From: VRUE01 sp963824705
GTDB lineage: Bacteria; Actinomycetota; Thermoleophilia; Solirubrobacterales; 70-9
Assembly: GCA_963824705.1 (NCBI GenBank)
Contig: CAWGQE010000003.1
Coordinates: 682,001 to 746,000 of the forward strand
DNA: 64,000 nt
Direction: 5' to 3'
Below the pieces are notes generated by a model. The model had not been told where the DNA came from. It ran no database searches and was given only the letters and a program-made list of their open reading frames with translations. Below, piece after piece: positions 42,464-52,600 of the stretch. Position 1 is the stretch's first letter. Each line of letters begins with the position of its first letter. The position numbers and the translations under genes are program-made.

Positions 42464-43213
42464 ATGGCCCGTCAAGCGCGCAACTACCTGGCAGGAGCGG
42501 TATCCGGCACGGCACTGATCGGCTTGGCCGTGGTCGCGTTCGTCATGCTCGTCTCGCTGCAGACGCTGCGCAACTGGCCGCTGGCGGCGCTCGGCATCGG
42601 CGGGGAGGGCGATCCCTCTAGCGGCGCCGCGATCGCCCCGGGTAATTCGACGGCGGCAGCCGCCGGCGGTGCCGGAGTCGTGACCCCCGTGGCTGCGCGA
42701 GGAGCCCCCTCCGCTCACGGGCAAAACGACCCGAACGCAGGCGGTGGCCAGAATGGGATCGGCGACAGTTCGGCCTCACCCGATTCCAGCTCGACGGTTG
42801 TCAGGGCGCCGGATGCGACCACTCCGGAATCCACTTCGCCTGCGCCTGTCGGAGAAGGCGGCTCGTCGCCTTCAAGTCCGGCGAGCGGCGCCGCGTCCAG
42901 CGGCAGCGGTTCGGGCAACGGCGCCGGCGGGCGCCTGCTGAACCCGCCCGGCGGCGCCGGGTCGGGTGGCGGAGGGGCCGGCAGCGGCAGCGGTTCCTCG
43001 CCCTCCGGAACCGTCACCAGCACCGTCAACAACACCGTTTCCGGCGTCGACGAAGCTACCGGTGGCACGCTGGGCAGCACCGGCGTCGCCAAGGTCACCG
43101 AAGAAGTCGTCAACGGTGTCGCCGGCCCCGAATCCACCGTCGGCGAAACGGTCGACAAAACCGTCGAAAAAGTCAAAGAAACGGTCGGCGGCTTGCTCGG
43201 CGGGAGTCGCTAG
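42464..43213 (+). CDS. Membrane-anchored Gly/Ser/Pro-rich extracytoplasmic protein
   Basis: A short basic N-terminus and one membrane helix (about 10-35) precede a ~150-residue low-complexity region of Gly, Ser, Ala and Pro. The C-terminal ~70 residues (TVTSTVNNTVSGVDEATGGT, VEKVKETVGGLLG) are valine/threonine-rich with weak repeats. It may span or bind the cell wall. GAGAGGAGGCGAG precedes the ATG. No family recognised. Confidence 0.65.
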   Translation: MARQARNYLAGAVSGTALIGLAVVAFVMLVSLQTLRNWPLAALGIGGEGDPSSGAAIAPGNSTAAAAGGAGVVTPVAARGAPSAHGQNDPNAGGGQNGIGDSSASPDSSSTVVRAPDATTPESTSPAPVGEGGSSPSSPASGAASSGSGSGNGAGGRLLNPPGGAGSGGGGAGSGSGSSPSGTVTSTVNNTVSGVDEATGGTLGSTGVAKVTEEVVNGVAGPESTVGETVDKTVEKVKETVGGLLGGSR

Positions 43214-43249
43214 CCGGAACCGATCGCTTTCCCGTCACAATGCCGTCCC

Positions 43250-44530
43250 ATGCCCGAGCGCGGACAGGCAGGCGCGGTCGCCGACCCGATCGCCGGATCG
43301 CCGGTTTATCCGGCCGGCAGCCGCGTGAACGAGCGCGGCCGCATCGAGATCGGGGGCTGTGACGTAGTCGAGCTCGCCGCCGAGTTCGGCACCCCCGCAT
43401 ATGTCTACGCGGAGGACGATCTGCGCGCCCGGGCAAGGGCCGTGGTCGCGGCGTTCGCCGAGCGGACCGATGACTTTGAGGTCGTCTACGCGAGCAAGGC
43501 GTTCCCCTGCACGGCCGCGTTGCGCATTTTCGCCGAGGAGGGCCTTGCCTGCGACGTTGCCTCGGGCGGGGAGCTCTACCTGGCGTTGCACGCCGGCTTC
43601 GATCCCGAGCGCATCTACATGCATGGCAACAACAAGACCGAGGCTGAGCTCGAGCAGGCCGTGGCGAGTGGTGTCGGCCATGTGATCGTCGACTCTCTCG
43701 ACGAGATCGACCGGCTCGGGCGAGTCACGGCCGGGCGTTCGCAGCGAGTGCTGCTGCGCGTCATCCCCGGGATCCGGCCCGACACGCACGACAAGATCGC
43801 CACCGGTCAGGAAGACTCCAAGTTCGGGATCCCGCTCGCGGTGCTCCCCGAAGCCGTCGAGCGCTGCGCGTCGGCCGGGCTCGAGGTCCGGGGACTGCAC
43901 GCGCACGTCGGATCCCAGGTATTCGAGCTCGATGTCTACGAGGCCCTCGCCGAGGTGTTGATGGCCGCCGGCGACTATCCGATGGTCGATATGGGCGGTG
44001 GTTTCGCGGTCGCCTACACGCGCGACCAGCATCCGCCGCCGGCGACCGCCTACGCCGAAGCGATGCTTGCGCGGCTTCCCCCGGGGATCAAGATCCTCTG
44101 CGAGCCGGGACGTTCGTTGGTAGCCAACGCCGGCGTTTCGCTGTACACCGTGGGCACGGTCAAGGACGTGCCGGGCGTTCGCAAATATGTCGCCGTCGAC
44201 GGCGGCATGGCGGACAACATCCGCCCGATGCTCTACAACGCCGTCTACGAAGCGGAGATCGCAGATCGGATCGGCGACTCGACCCCCTGCCGCGTGGTCG
44301 GCATGCACTGCGAGTCTGGCGACATCCTGATCGAGGAAGCGAGGTTGGAGGACCCGCGTGTCGGCGACGTCCTCGTCACCCCGGCGACCGGTGCCTACGG
44401 ACACGCGATGGCCAGCAACTACAACGGCGTCACCCGCCCGCCGGTGATCTTCTGCCGCGACGGCGAGGCGCGGGTCGTCGTGCGGCGCGAGACCTACGAC
44501 GACCTGACCTCGCGCGACCTCGATGCCTGA
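43250..44530 (+). CDS. lysA: Diaminopimelate decarboxylase
   Basis: PLP-dependent decarboxylation of meso-DAP to L-lysine. Lys83 in YASKAF binds PLP; HVGSQ, GGGFAVAY, EPGRSLVANAG and the active-site Cys in MHCESGDIL are present. Residues 35-42 (the sequence before GTPAYVY) match the usual N-terminal strand. It is first in lysA-hom-thrC-thrB, the arrangement of Mycobacterium and relatives, with an 8-nt overlap into hom. Confidence 0.94.
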   Translation: MPERGQAGAVADPIAGSPVYPAGSRVNERGRIEIGGCDVVELAAEFGTPAYVYAEDDLRARARAVVAAFAERTDDFEVVYASKAFPCTAALRIFAEEGLACDVASGGELYLALHAGFDPERIYMHGNNKTEAELEQAVASGVGHVIVDSLDEIDRLGRVTAGRSQRVLLRVIPGIRPDTHDKIATGQEDSKFGIPLAVLPEAVERCASAGLEVRGLHAHVGSQVFELDVYEALAEVLMAAGDYPMVDMGGGFAVAYTRDQHPPPATAYAEAMLARLPPGIKILCEPGRSLVANAGVSLYTVGTVKDVPGVRKYVAVDGGMADNIRPMLYNAVYEAEIADRIGDSTPCRVVGMHCESGDILIEEARLEDPRVGDVLVTPATGAYGHAMASNYNGVTRPPVIFCRDGEARVVVRRETYDDLTSRDLDA

Positions 44531-45746
44531 GCCCGTCCGCATTGGCCTGCTCGGCCACGGCACCGTCGGCGCGGCCTTTGCCGGCCTGCTCGCCGAGCGC
44601 GCCGACGCGGTCGAGGCCGCCACCGGGCGGCGCCCGGAGCTGGCCGGCACGTTGACCCGCAGTGAGGGTGACTTCAGTGACATCCTCGAGCGTTCCGACC
44701 TGATCGTCGAGCTGATCGGCGGCACCGACCCGGCGCGCACCTACGTGCTCGACGCGTTGCGGGCCGGCCGGCCAGTCGTCACCGCCAACAAGCAGCTGCT
44801 GGCCCAGCATGGCGAGGAGCTTTTCGGCGTCGCCCGCGAGGCGGGGGTCCAGCTCCGCTTCGAGGCCGCCGTCGCGGGCGTGATCCCGATCGTGCGCACG
44901 ATCCAGGAGAGCTTCGGCGTCACCGAGATCGACAAGGTGTTCGGGATCGTCAACGGGACGACCAACTTCATCCTCAGTGAGATGGCCGCCAGCGGCGCCG
45001 CTTACGAGCAGGTGCTGGCGCGGGCGCAGGAGCTGGGCTACGCCGAGGCAGACCCGAGCGCCGACGTCAACGGCGCCGACGCCGCGGCGAAGATGGCGAT
45101 CCTCGCCCGGCTCGCCTTCCACACCGCGGTCACCCTTGACCAGGTCGCCTACGAGGGAATCGAGGCGATCCAGCCCGACGACCTCGCCTACGCCAAGGAG
45201 CTCGACCTCTCGCTGAAGCTGCTCGGCGTCGCCGAGCGCCGCGACGGCGGGATCAGCGTGCGCGTCTTCCCCTGCTTCCTCTACAGCGGTCACCCGCTGG
45301 CACCCGTCGGCGGCCCCTTCAACGCGGTCATGGTCGAGGCGCCGGCGATCACGGAGGTGACGATGTCGGGCCCCGGTGCCGGCGGAGTGGAGACCGCATC
45401 GGCGGTCCTCGGCGACGTCGTCTCGATCCTCTCCGGCGACGCCCCGGTGCACGAGGCCCGCGAGCAGCTGCCGCTGGTCGCCGACGTCCCCTCCTCCTTC
45501 TACCTGCACCTCGAGGTCGCCGACGAGCCCGGCGTGCTCGCCCGGATCGCCCAGGTGCTGGGCGAGAACGAGATCTCGGTGAAGAGCGTCGTGCAGCGCG
45601 GCATCGGCGATGACGCACGCCTGGTGATGGTCGTCCACGAGTGCCTGGAGTCGCGCTTCGCGGCGGCGGTCGGGGAGATCGGCGGGCTCGACGACATCCG
45701 TTCGGCGCCGCGCTTCATCCGCGTGATCGAGGAGGAGTTCGTTTGA
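44523..45746 (+). CDS. hom: Homoserine dehydrogenase with ACT domain
   Basis: NAD(P)-dependent reduction of aspartate semialdehyde to homoserine. The Rossmann motif GLLGHGTVG (8-16), VVTANKQLLA, GIVNGTTNFIL and EADPSADVNGADAAAKMAIL are diagnostic. The C-terminal ACT domain (about 325-400, FYLHLEVADEPGVLARIAQV) indicates feedback control, usually by threonine. It overlaps lysA by 8 nt and thrC by 4 nt. Confidence 0.95.
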   Translation: MPEPVRIGLLGHGTVGAAFAGLLAERADAVEAATGRRPELAGTLTRSEGDFSDILERSDLIVELIGGTDPARTYVLDALRAGRPVVTANKQLLAQHGEELFGVAREAGVQLRFEAAVAGVIPIVRTIQESFGVTEIDKVFGIVNGTTNFILSEMAASGAAYEQVLARAQELGYAEADPSADVNGADAAAKMAILARLAFHTAVTLDQVAYEGIEAIQPDDLAYAKELDLSLKLLGVAERRDGGISVRVFPCFLYSGHPLAPVGGPFNAVMVEAPAITEVTMSGPGAGGVETASAVLGDVVSILSGDAPVHEAREQLPLVADVPSSFYLHLEVADEPGVLARIAQVLGENEISVKSVVQRGIGDDARLVMVVHECLESRFAAAVGEIGGLDDIRSAPRFIRVIEEEFV

Positions 45747-46780
45747 GCCCTGTGCCCCTGATCGAGAGATACAGGGAGCACCTGCCGTTGGAGGACGGGG
45801 ATCCGATCGTCTCCCTCAACGAGGGATCGACGCCGTTGATCGAGGCGCCGCGCCTCTCGGAGCGGCTCGAGGTCCGTGCCTACCTCAAGTTCGAGGGAGC
45901 GAACCCGACGGGCTCGTTCAAGGACCGGGGGATGACGGTGGCCGTCTCCCGCGCCAAGGGACGAGGCGCGGAGGCCGTGATCTGCGCTTCGACTGGGAAC
46001 ACCGCCGCCAGCGCCGCGGCCTACGCGGCGCGGGCGGGCATGCGCGGGGCGGTGATCGTGCCGGAGGGCAAGATCGCGATCGGCAAGCTGGCCCAGGCGC
46101 TGATGCACGGTGCCCGCGTGGTCGCCCTGCAGGGCAACTTCGACGAGGCGCTGCAGATCGTCCGCAAGCTGGCCGACAAGCACCCGATCGAGCTGGTCAA
46201 CTCGGTCAACCCCTACCGGATCGAGGGTCAGAAGACGGCGGCGTTCGAGGTCGTCGAGGAGCTCGGCGAGGCGCCCGGCGCGCTCGCGATCCCGGTCGGC
46301 AACGCCGGCAACGTGACTGCCTACTGGCGGGGCTTCGAAGAGCTCGGCGTCGCTCCGATCGTCTACGGCTTCCAGGCCGAGGGTGCCGCGCCGCTCGTCG
46401 ACGGCGTTCCCGTCGCCAAGCCGGAGACCGTCGCCTCGGCGATCAGGATCGGCAACCCGGCGCGCTGGGAGGAGGCGATGGCCGCTTTCACCGCCTCGCG
46501 CGGGCGGGTGGCGGCGGTCTCCGACGAGCAGATCCTCGCTGCCTACCGTTGGCTGGCGACGAGCGAGGGCGTCTTCTGCGAGCCCGCCTCGGCGGCCTCG
46601 GTCGCCGGCCTGCTCGCCCACGGCCTGCCGGTGGTCGAGGGAGCGGCAACGCCTGAGTCGGTCGTCTGCGTGCTCACCGGGCATGGCCTCAAGGACCCCG
46701 ACACGGCGCTCTCCAAAGCGCCCGCCGTGATCAACTGCGAGAACGACCTGAGCGCGGTCGAGCGGGCGGTGTTCGCTTGA
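45743..46780 (+). CDS. thrC: Threonine synthase
   Basis: PLP-dependent conversion of phosphohomoserine to threonine. NPTGSFKDRG holds the PLP lysine (Lys60 from the TTG start), with ASTGNTAASAAAYAARAGM and PVGNAGNVTAYW as further cofactor-binding blocks. TTG at 45743, overlapping the hom stop, is chosen because a GAGGAGGAG lies just upstream; GTG at 45752 is an alternative. Length (345) is that of the short bacterial class. Confidence 0.94.
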   Translation: MSPVPLIERYREHLPLEDGDPIVSLNEGSTPLIEAPRLSERLEVRAYLKFEGANPTGSFKDRGMTVAVSRAKGRGAEAVICASTGNTAASAAAYAARAGMRGAVIVPEGKIAIGKLAQALMHGARVVALQGNFDEALQIVRKLADKHPIELVNSVNPYRIEGQKTAAFEVVEELGEAPGALAIPVGNAGNVTAYWRGFEELGVAPIVYGFQAEGAAPLVDGVPVAKPETVASAIRIGNPARWEEAMAAFTASRGRVAAVSDEQILAAYRWLATSEGVFCEPASAASVAGLLAHGLPVVEGAATPESVVCVLTGHGLKDPDTALSKAPAVINCENDLSAVERAVFA

Positions 46781-47664
46781 CCGCCCGCCGCCGCCTGGTT
46801 CGCGTGCCCGCCTCCTCGGCCAACCTTGGGCCGGGCTACGACGTGATGGCCGCGGCGCTCGACCTCTTCCTCGAGCTGGAAGTCGAGGAGACCGCCGAGT
46901 TCTCCTTCGACCCGGCCGGGCTCGACGTGCCGACCGGGCGCGACAACCTGATCGTCAGGGCATTCGAGACCCTGCACTCCGCCGACGGGATCGCCTTTCG
47001 GCTCAAGCAGACGGTTCCGCTGGGGCGTGGCCTCGGCTCAAGTGCAGCCGCGATCGTCGCCGGCCTCTACGCGGCCGACCATCTCTATGAGCTGGCGCTC
47101 ACCGAGGAGGAGATGCTGGCTCGCGCGACCGAGCTGGAGGGTCACCCGGACAACGTCGCCGCGGCGATCTTCGGCGGCTTCGTCATCTGCGATCCGATTC
47201 CCGAGGGGGGTTCGCCCGACTGCTCGCGGTTCCCGCCGCCGGACGGGCTCGAGGGCATCCTCGTCATCCCCCGCGAGGAGGACGTTCCGACCGAGCAGGC
47301 GCGCGAGGCGATCCCAGAGGAGATCCCGCTTGGCGACGCGCTCGGCAACATCTTCTCCGCCGCCCGCCTGACCCTGGGTCTCTATCGCGGCGACCTCAGC
47401 CTGATCGCCGCCAGCCTCAAGGACAACATTCACCAGGGACGCCGCCGTGGCCTCTATCCCCGCTCGATGGAGCTGGTTGAAGGTGCCCGCGAGATCGGCG
47501 CCCTCGGCGCGACCATCTCCGGCGCCGGGCCCACCGTTCTCGTCTGGACGACCTGGGACGAAGCCGGCAAGGTCAGCGAGGAGCTGGAGAGTCGCTGTGG
47601 GGAGTGGGCCGAAATCCAGCGCATCCCCTTCAGCGACCAGGGCGCCGACGTCCCCGAGCTCTGA
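46777..47664 (+). CDS. thrB: Homoserine kinase
   Basis: A GHMP kinase that phosphorylates homoserine with ATP. The N-terminal PASSANLGPGYDVMAAALDL, the ATP loop PLGRGLGSSAAAIVAGL, EGHPDNVAAAIFGG and GATISGAGPTVL are the conserved motifs. The TTG start overlaps the thrC stop. It completes a four-gene unit sufficient for threonine synthesis from aspartate semialdehyde. Confidence 0.95.
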   Translation: MTARRRLVRVPASSANLGPGYDVMAAALDLFLELEVEETAEFSFDPAGLDVPTGRDNLIVRAFETLHSADGIAFRLKQTVPLGRGLGSSAAAIVAGLYAADHLYELALTEEEMLARATELEGHPDNVAAAIFGGFVICDPIPEGGSPDCSRFPPPDGLEGILVIPREEDVPTEQAREAIPEEIPLGDALGNIFSAARLTLGLYRGDLSLIAASLKDNIHQGRRRGLYPRSMELVEGAREIGALGATISGAGPTVLVWTTWDEAGKVSEELESRCGEWAEIQRIPFSDQGADVPEL

Positions 47665-47669
47665 TTTAG

Positions 47670-48044
47670 GTGGACTGGGTGATCCAGATCGGTCTGATCG
47701 AGCTGGCCCTCGGCGGCCTGCTCGGCTGGGCGATGGTGGTCCGCGAGGAGAAGCGCGAGTGGCTGCAGCGGATCGGGATAGTCGCCCCGCAGCGGATCCG
47801 CCAGGTCCACCTCGACTACGTGATGATGGGCCTGATCCTGATCGGGGTCGGCCTGGCTGTTCCCGACCTGCCGACCGTGGTTGCCGTCGCGCTCGTCTTC
47901 GGCACGCTGGTCAACCCCTTCCTCTTCGTCCCGCTTGCTTTCGACCCCGAGGTCGAGAAACGATCCTGGTACCGGGTTCTGGCGGTCGTATCGTTCATCG
48001 GCGTCAGCGGTGGCCTCGTCGCGGCGGCTGTCGTTGGGCCCTGA
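47670..48044 (+). CDS. Small membrane protein with four predicted helices
   Basis: Four hydrophobic segments (about 5-22, 48-64, 66-85, 102-122) are predicted in 124 residues, with a short charged loop EEKREWLQRIG between the first two. No family recognised. It begins 5 bp after thrB, so it may be co-transcribed with the threonine genes. Confidence 0.6.
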   Translation: MDWVIQIGLIELALGGLLGWAMVVREEKREWLQRIGIVAPQRIRQVHLDYVMMGLILIGVGLAVPDLPTVVAVALVFGTLVNPFLFVPLAFDPEVEKRSWYRVLAVVSFIGVSGGLVAAAVVGP

Positions 48045-48089
48045 GCGTGACCTGGAAAGCCGCCCGTCGCCAACACTAGGATCGTCCTT

Positions 48090-49139
48090 ATGTCCAAACT
48101 GAGATGGTTTCCCGCGCTTGTGCTCCTAGCCGCTCTCGTCGCCATCCCGGCGACGGCTCAGGCGACGCTTGTCTTTTCCCGCAGTCCGTTCAACCCCAGC
48201 GTCTGGTCGGCGGCGGACAACGGCTCGGGGGCGCGGAAGCTCACGGCGGGATCCAATCCGCGGGTCTCGCCGGACGGCCAGATCGTTGCCTTTCTCCACC
48301 AGGGCAAGGGGCGCTCCTCCCAGCCTGAACTGATGCTGGTGCCGGCGGACGGCAGCGCACCGGTGAGCAGGCTGGCGACCGGTTGGCGCGAAATCTCCAC
48401 CTTCGCTTGGTCGCCCGACTCGGCTTCGATCGCCGCTGTGCTCGGCCCCGAACTTGGATCCAAGCGCCTGGTTCTGATCGACACGGTCACCGGTGCTCAG
48501 CAGATGATCGCGCGCGGCTTCTTCTCGGGTGTCAGCTTCGCGCCCGAAGGCGGGCAGCTGGTGTACGGCAGGGCGGCGAGCGAAAACTTCCCGCCCCGCA
48601 GCGACGTCTACCGTTACGACATCCCGATGGGTCAGTCGCTTCGCGCCGCCCAGCCGGTGCGACTCGCCAGCGACCAGCGCTCGACCAACCCGCTCTGGGG
48701 GCCGAACGGCAAGATCGTCTTCGTCAAGCAGCTCGGCGCCAAGCAGCGCAAGTACGGCCCCAAGAACGAGCTCTACCTGATGAACCCGGCCGGGAAGCAA
48801 GTGCAGCGGCTGACCCACACGAACGTCGGGCCGCTCCTCCAAGGCCTGTACCCGACGCAGTGGTCGGCCAACGGCAGGCGCCTGCTGGCCCAGTTCAATG
48901 GCCAGGACACGACCTATGCGGTCACCGTCAATCCGCGGACCGGCGCCCAGCGTCCCCTGATCGAAGCCACCGAGCAGGGCTTCGCCGGCGCCGCGCTCTC
49001 CGCCGATGGCAAGCTCGTCCTCGGCGCGACCGGCGGCTTCGAACCGGGTCCAGGTCACAACGTCGCGACTGTTCCCTACGGTGGCGGCAAGCCGAAGGTG
49101 CTGGCGAGGAACGCCTTCGAACCCGACTGGAGCCGTTGA
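48090..49139 (+). CDS. Secreted PD40/TolB-like beta-propeller protein
   Basis: A signal peptide (1-25, ending ATAQA) is followed by five or six TolB-like blades: NPRVSPDGQIVAFLHQG, FAWSPDSASIAAVLG, GVSFAPEGGQLVYGRA, NPLWGPNGKIVFVKQ, QWSANGRRLLAQFNG and AALSADGKLVLGATGG. The propeller probably binds a partner outside the membrane; no catalytic residues are seen. The next gene starts within its stop codon. Confidence 0.8.
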   Translation: MSKLRWFPALVLLAALVAIPATAQATLVFSRSPFNPSVWSAADNGSGARKLTAGSNPRVSPDGQIVAFLHQGKGRSSQPELMLVPADGSAPVSRLATGWREISTFAWSPDSASIAAVLGPELGSKRLVLIDTVTGAQQMIARGFFSGVSFAPEGGQLVYGRAASENFPPRSDVYRYDIPMGQSLRAAQPVRLASDQRSTNPLWGPNGKIVFVKQLGAKQRKYGPKNELYLMNPAGKQVQRLTHTNVGPLLQGLYPTQWSANGRRLLAQFNGQDTTYAVTVNPRTGAQRPLIEATEQGFAGAALSADGKLVLGATGGFEPGPGHNVATVPYGGGKPKVLARNAFEPDWSR

Positions 49140-49513
49140 TGGGGGACGGCTACACGATCAAGCACCGCGATGAGTTCGAGGCGATGGAGGGATCGGGGGA
49201 GGCGACCTGGAAGCTGGCGCGCAAAGCGCTCGGCACCTCGGCCTTCGGTTTCAACCTGGTCGAGATCGCGCCAGGAGGGGAGATCCCCGAGCACGATGAG
49301 GCTCAGAGCGGTCAGGTCGAGCTCTACATCGTGTTGGAGGGTGAGGCGACGATGCGTCTCGAGGGCGAGGATCACCCAGCCCCGGCCGGCACCTTCGTCT
49401 CGATCGAGCCCCCCGCCAGCCGCACGATCCTCAACCGCTCCGGTGCGCCGGTCACGGCACTCCTGATCGGCGTCCACCCCGAGGGTGGCTACGAGCCGAT
49501 GAGCTGGGGCTAG
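49139..49513 (+). CDS. Cupin-domain protein
   Basis: A single small cupin barrel: FNLVEIAPGGEIPEHDEAQS, VELYIVLEGEATMRLEGEDH, PAGTFVSIEPPASRTILNRS. Metal-binding residues are partly conserved (His in PEHDE and Glu in VELY). Role unknown; such proteins bind small ligands or isomerise sugars. Its ATG overlaps the TGA of the PD40 gene by one base. Confidence 0.78.
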   Translation: MGDGYTIKHRDEFEAMEGSGEATWKLARKALGTSAFGFNLVEIAPGGEIPEHDEAQSGQVELYIVLEGEATMRLEGEDHPAPAGTFVSIEPPASRTILNRSGAPVTALLIGVHPEGGYEPMSWG

Positions 49514-49546
49514 AACGACCCCCTAGGCGGATCGACTCGCCGTCCC

Positions 49547-49552
49547 TATAAT
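49547..49552 (+). promoter_or_regulatory. Predicted -10 element for gltB
   Basis: A perfect TATAAT lies 62 bp before the gltB ATG in GC-rich sequence. No good TTGACA stands 16-18 nt upstream, so recognition may depend on an extended or activator-assisted promoter. The start codon is preceded by GGGAGGTCAAG. Confidence 0.5.
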
Positions 49553-49614
49553 CCGGAAACTCGTCAACCCGTCGCGCGCCCGCTCGGAGAAGGCGCGGAA
49601 ACCGGGAGGTCAAG

Positions 49615-52600
49615 ATGTCGGATACCCAGTCCCGTGAGCTTCACGGCGAGGGCGGCCCCGTCCGCTACTCGCCAGAGCGTGCCTACCGGCCGCTCGTCTC
49701 GCCGCCCAGCGTCGAGGACAAGGACGCTTGTGCGATCTACGCCTCGGTGCGTAAGGACGCGACGCCGAGCCACGAACCGATCGAACGCGCTATCCCGGCG
49801 TTGCAGAAGATGCTCCACCGTGCCGGCAACGTCGACGGCGAGGGGGACGGTTGCGGCCTCCTGCTCGACATCCCGCGCAAGATCTGGGCCGAGGAGGTCC
49901 GCACCGGTGGTCACGATCCCTCGCTGACCCTCGACGACGCCTTCGCCGTCGCCCATGTCTTCATCGAACGCTCGCAGGACCTGGAGAAGGTTCAGCACGA
50001 CGCCCGCGAACTGCTCGGACAGGGCGGCTTCCGCATCCTCGCCGAGCGGATCGGCGTCGTCGACTCTCCCGCGCTCGGCCCGACCGCGCGTGAGGAGGAG
50101 CCGCACTTCTGGCAGATCGCCGGCCTCGTGGCCGACGCCTCGCACCGCGACCGCGTCCTCTTCGACCTGCTGATCGAGCTCGAGCGGGAGCTCGGCGTCC
50201 ACGTCCCCTCGATCTCGGCGACGATCTGCGTCTACAAGGTGATGGGCGCGCCGAATATCCTCGGCGAGTACTACCCCGACCTGCGCGACGAGCGCGCAGA
50301 AACGATCGGCGCTTTCGGCCACAACCGCTACTCGACCAACACCTGGCCCTCGTTCAAGCGGGTGCAGCCCTTCTCGGTCCTCGGCCACAACGGCGAGATC
50401 AACACGGTCGAACAGCTGCGCCAGGAGGCGCGCATGCTCGGCGTCCCGATCCAGCCCGGCTCCTCCGACTCCCAGGACCTCAACCAGACGATCGCCACCC
50501 TGGTCAATCGCGACGGGCTCAGCCTCGCCGAGGCGATGGAGATGGTCGTGCCGCCGATCGTCAACGAGATCCGCGCCCTGCCCGAGGACCTGCACCGCTT
50601 CTACATGTACCTGCGCCAGGCGATGGGCCCCTTCGCGCAGGGCCCGGTGGCGTTGATCGCCCGCCACAGCGACGAGTGTGTCTTCTCCGCCGACGCGCTC
50701 GGGCTGCGGCCGCTCTGGCAGGTCGAGACCGGCGAGGACTTCGTCTTCAGCTCCGAGCCCGGCGTCGTCGCGGTCAGTGAGATGGTCGCCGAGCCGAAGC
50801 CGCTCGCCCCTGGCGAGAAGGCGATGGTCTCGATCGACCGCGAGGCGAGGCACTCGAGCCTGTATTCCCACGACGCGATGCTGCGCATCGTCCGCGACCG
50901 CTGGCTGGCCCGCAACGGCGCCGAGCAGGCTGGGCCGTACGACCGCGCGCTGGAGACCGGCGGTCCGCTCGAGGGCACCGACGTGCCCGGTTACTCCGGC
51001 GCCGGCCCCGAAGAGCCGGTCAAAGTCGACGACCGCGTCCTCGCCGGCTTCGGCTGGCAGCGCGACGACGTCAAACTGGTCCAACAGATGGCCTCCAACG
51101 GGGCCGAGCCGGTGGGGTCGCTCGGCTACGACGGACCGCTGGCTGCGCTCTCGCCGGAGCGCCAGAACCTCGCCGACTACTTCAAGGAGACGGTTGCCGT
51201 CGTCACCAACCCGGCGATCGACCGCGAGCGTGAGATGGAGCACTTCTCGACCCGCACGGTCTTCGGCCGCCGTCCCTCGATCGAGGCGGCCGGCGAGGAC
51301 TCGGGCACTGTCGAGACCTCCTTCCCGGTGATCCTCGGCGGCCATCACGGCTTGGCGCCGCTCTCCGACAAGACCTACCGCCAGATCGCCCGCGAGCACC
51401 AGACCTACCTGCTCGAGGACCTCTGGGAGGAGTTCCGCGGACGCGCTGGCGCCGTCGACATCTCATTGCTGGAGTCGGAGACGACCCGCGGGGCGATCGC
51501 GCGGATCAAGCAGGAGGCCGTGAAGAAGGTCCGCGACGGCGCCGAGCTGCTGGTGCTGACCGACCGCACCGTCTACGACGCCGAGCGGCGCTACCTCGAT
51601 CCCCACCTCGCCACCTCGGCGGTCGACCAGGCGCTGAAGCAGTTCCGGGTCGAGCCGGGTGAGGAGAACCTGCGCCGGCGCTGCGGCATCGTCCTGCGCT
51701 CGGCGGCGATCCGTAACGTCCACGACACGATGCTGGCCCTCGGCCTCGGCGCCAACGGCGTCTGCCCCTACACGATGGTCGAGGTGATCTGCGTCGAGGA
51801 CTACCGCAAGGACATCGGCAACCTCTGCGCGGCGCTCGCCAAGGGGATGGAGAAAGTGATCTCGACGATCGGGATCCACGAGGTGCGCGGCTACGCCCGC
51901 CAGTTCTCCTCGATCGGCGTGTGCCCCGAGCTTGCCGAGATCTTCCAGACCGAGGCCTTCGCCGCCTCCGAGAAGGCGGGCATCGGCTTCGACGGCCTCG
52001 ACGAGTCGAGCAACGAGCGGGCGCGGATCCTCTGCGGCGAAGAGGGTGCCAAACCGGCGAAGACGTTCCGCTTCTACCCCAAGGTCTACAAGGCGGCGAT
52101 CGCCACCGCCAACGGCTCAGGCTCCTACGAGGAATATTCCGAGAAGGTGCGCGATCTCGAGGCGCAGAGCCCGATCTCGATGCGCCACATCATGGGCTTG
52201 AAGGGCGACCGCGAGCCGATCGCCGACCCCTCGACGGTCGACGCCGGCGTCGGTCACCACGACTACCCGGTGGTGATCTCCTCGATGAGCTTCGGCTCGC
52301 AGTCCGAGCCCGCCTTCCGCGCCTACGCCGAGGCGGCGAAATCGATCAACGTCCTCTGCGTCAACGGCGAGGGTGGCGAGATCCGCGACATGTACGGGCA
52401 CTACCGCAAGTGGCGCGGCCAGCAGGTCGCCTCGGGCCGCTTCGGCGTCTCGGCCGAGATGATCAACTCCTCTTACCTCGCCGAGATCAAGATCGGTCAG
52501 GGCGCCAAGCCCGGAGAGGGCGGCCACCTGCCCGGCAAGAAGGTCTCCGAGAAGGTCGCCGCCGCCCGTAACGCGGCCCCCGGCACCGACCTGATCTCGC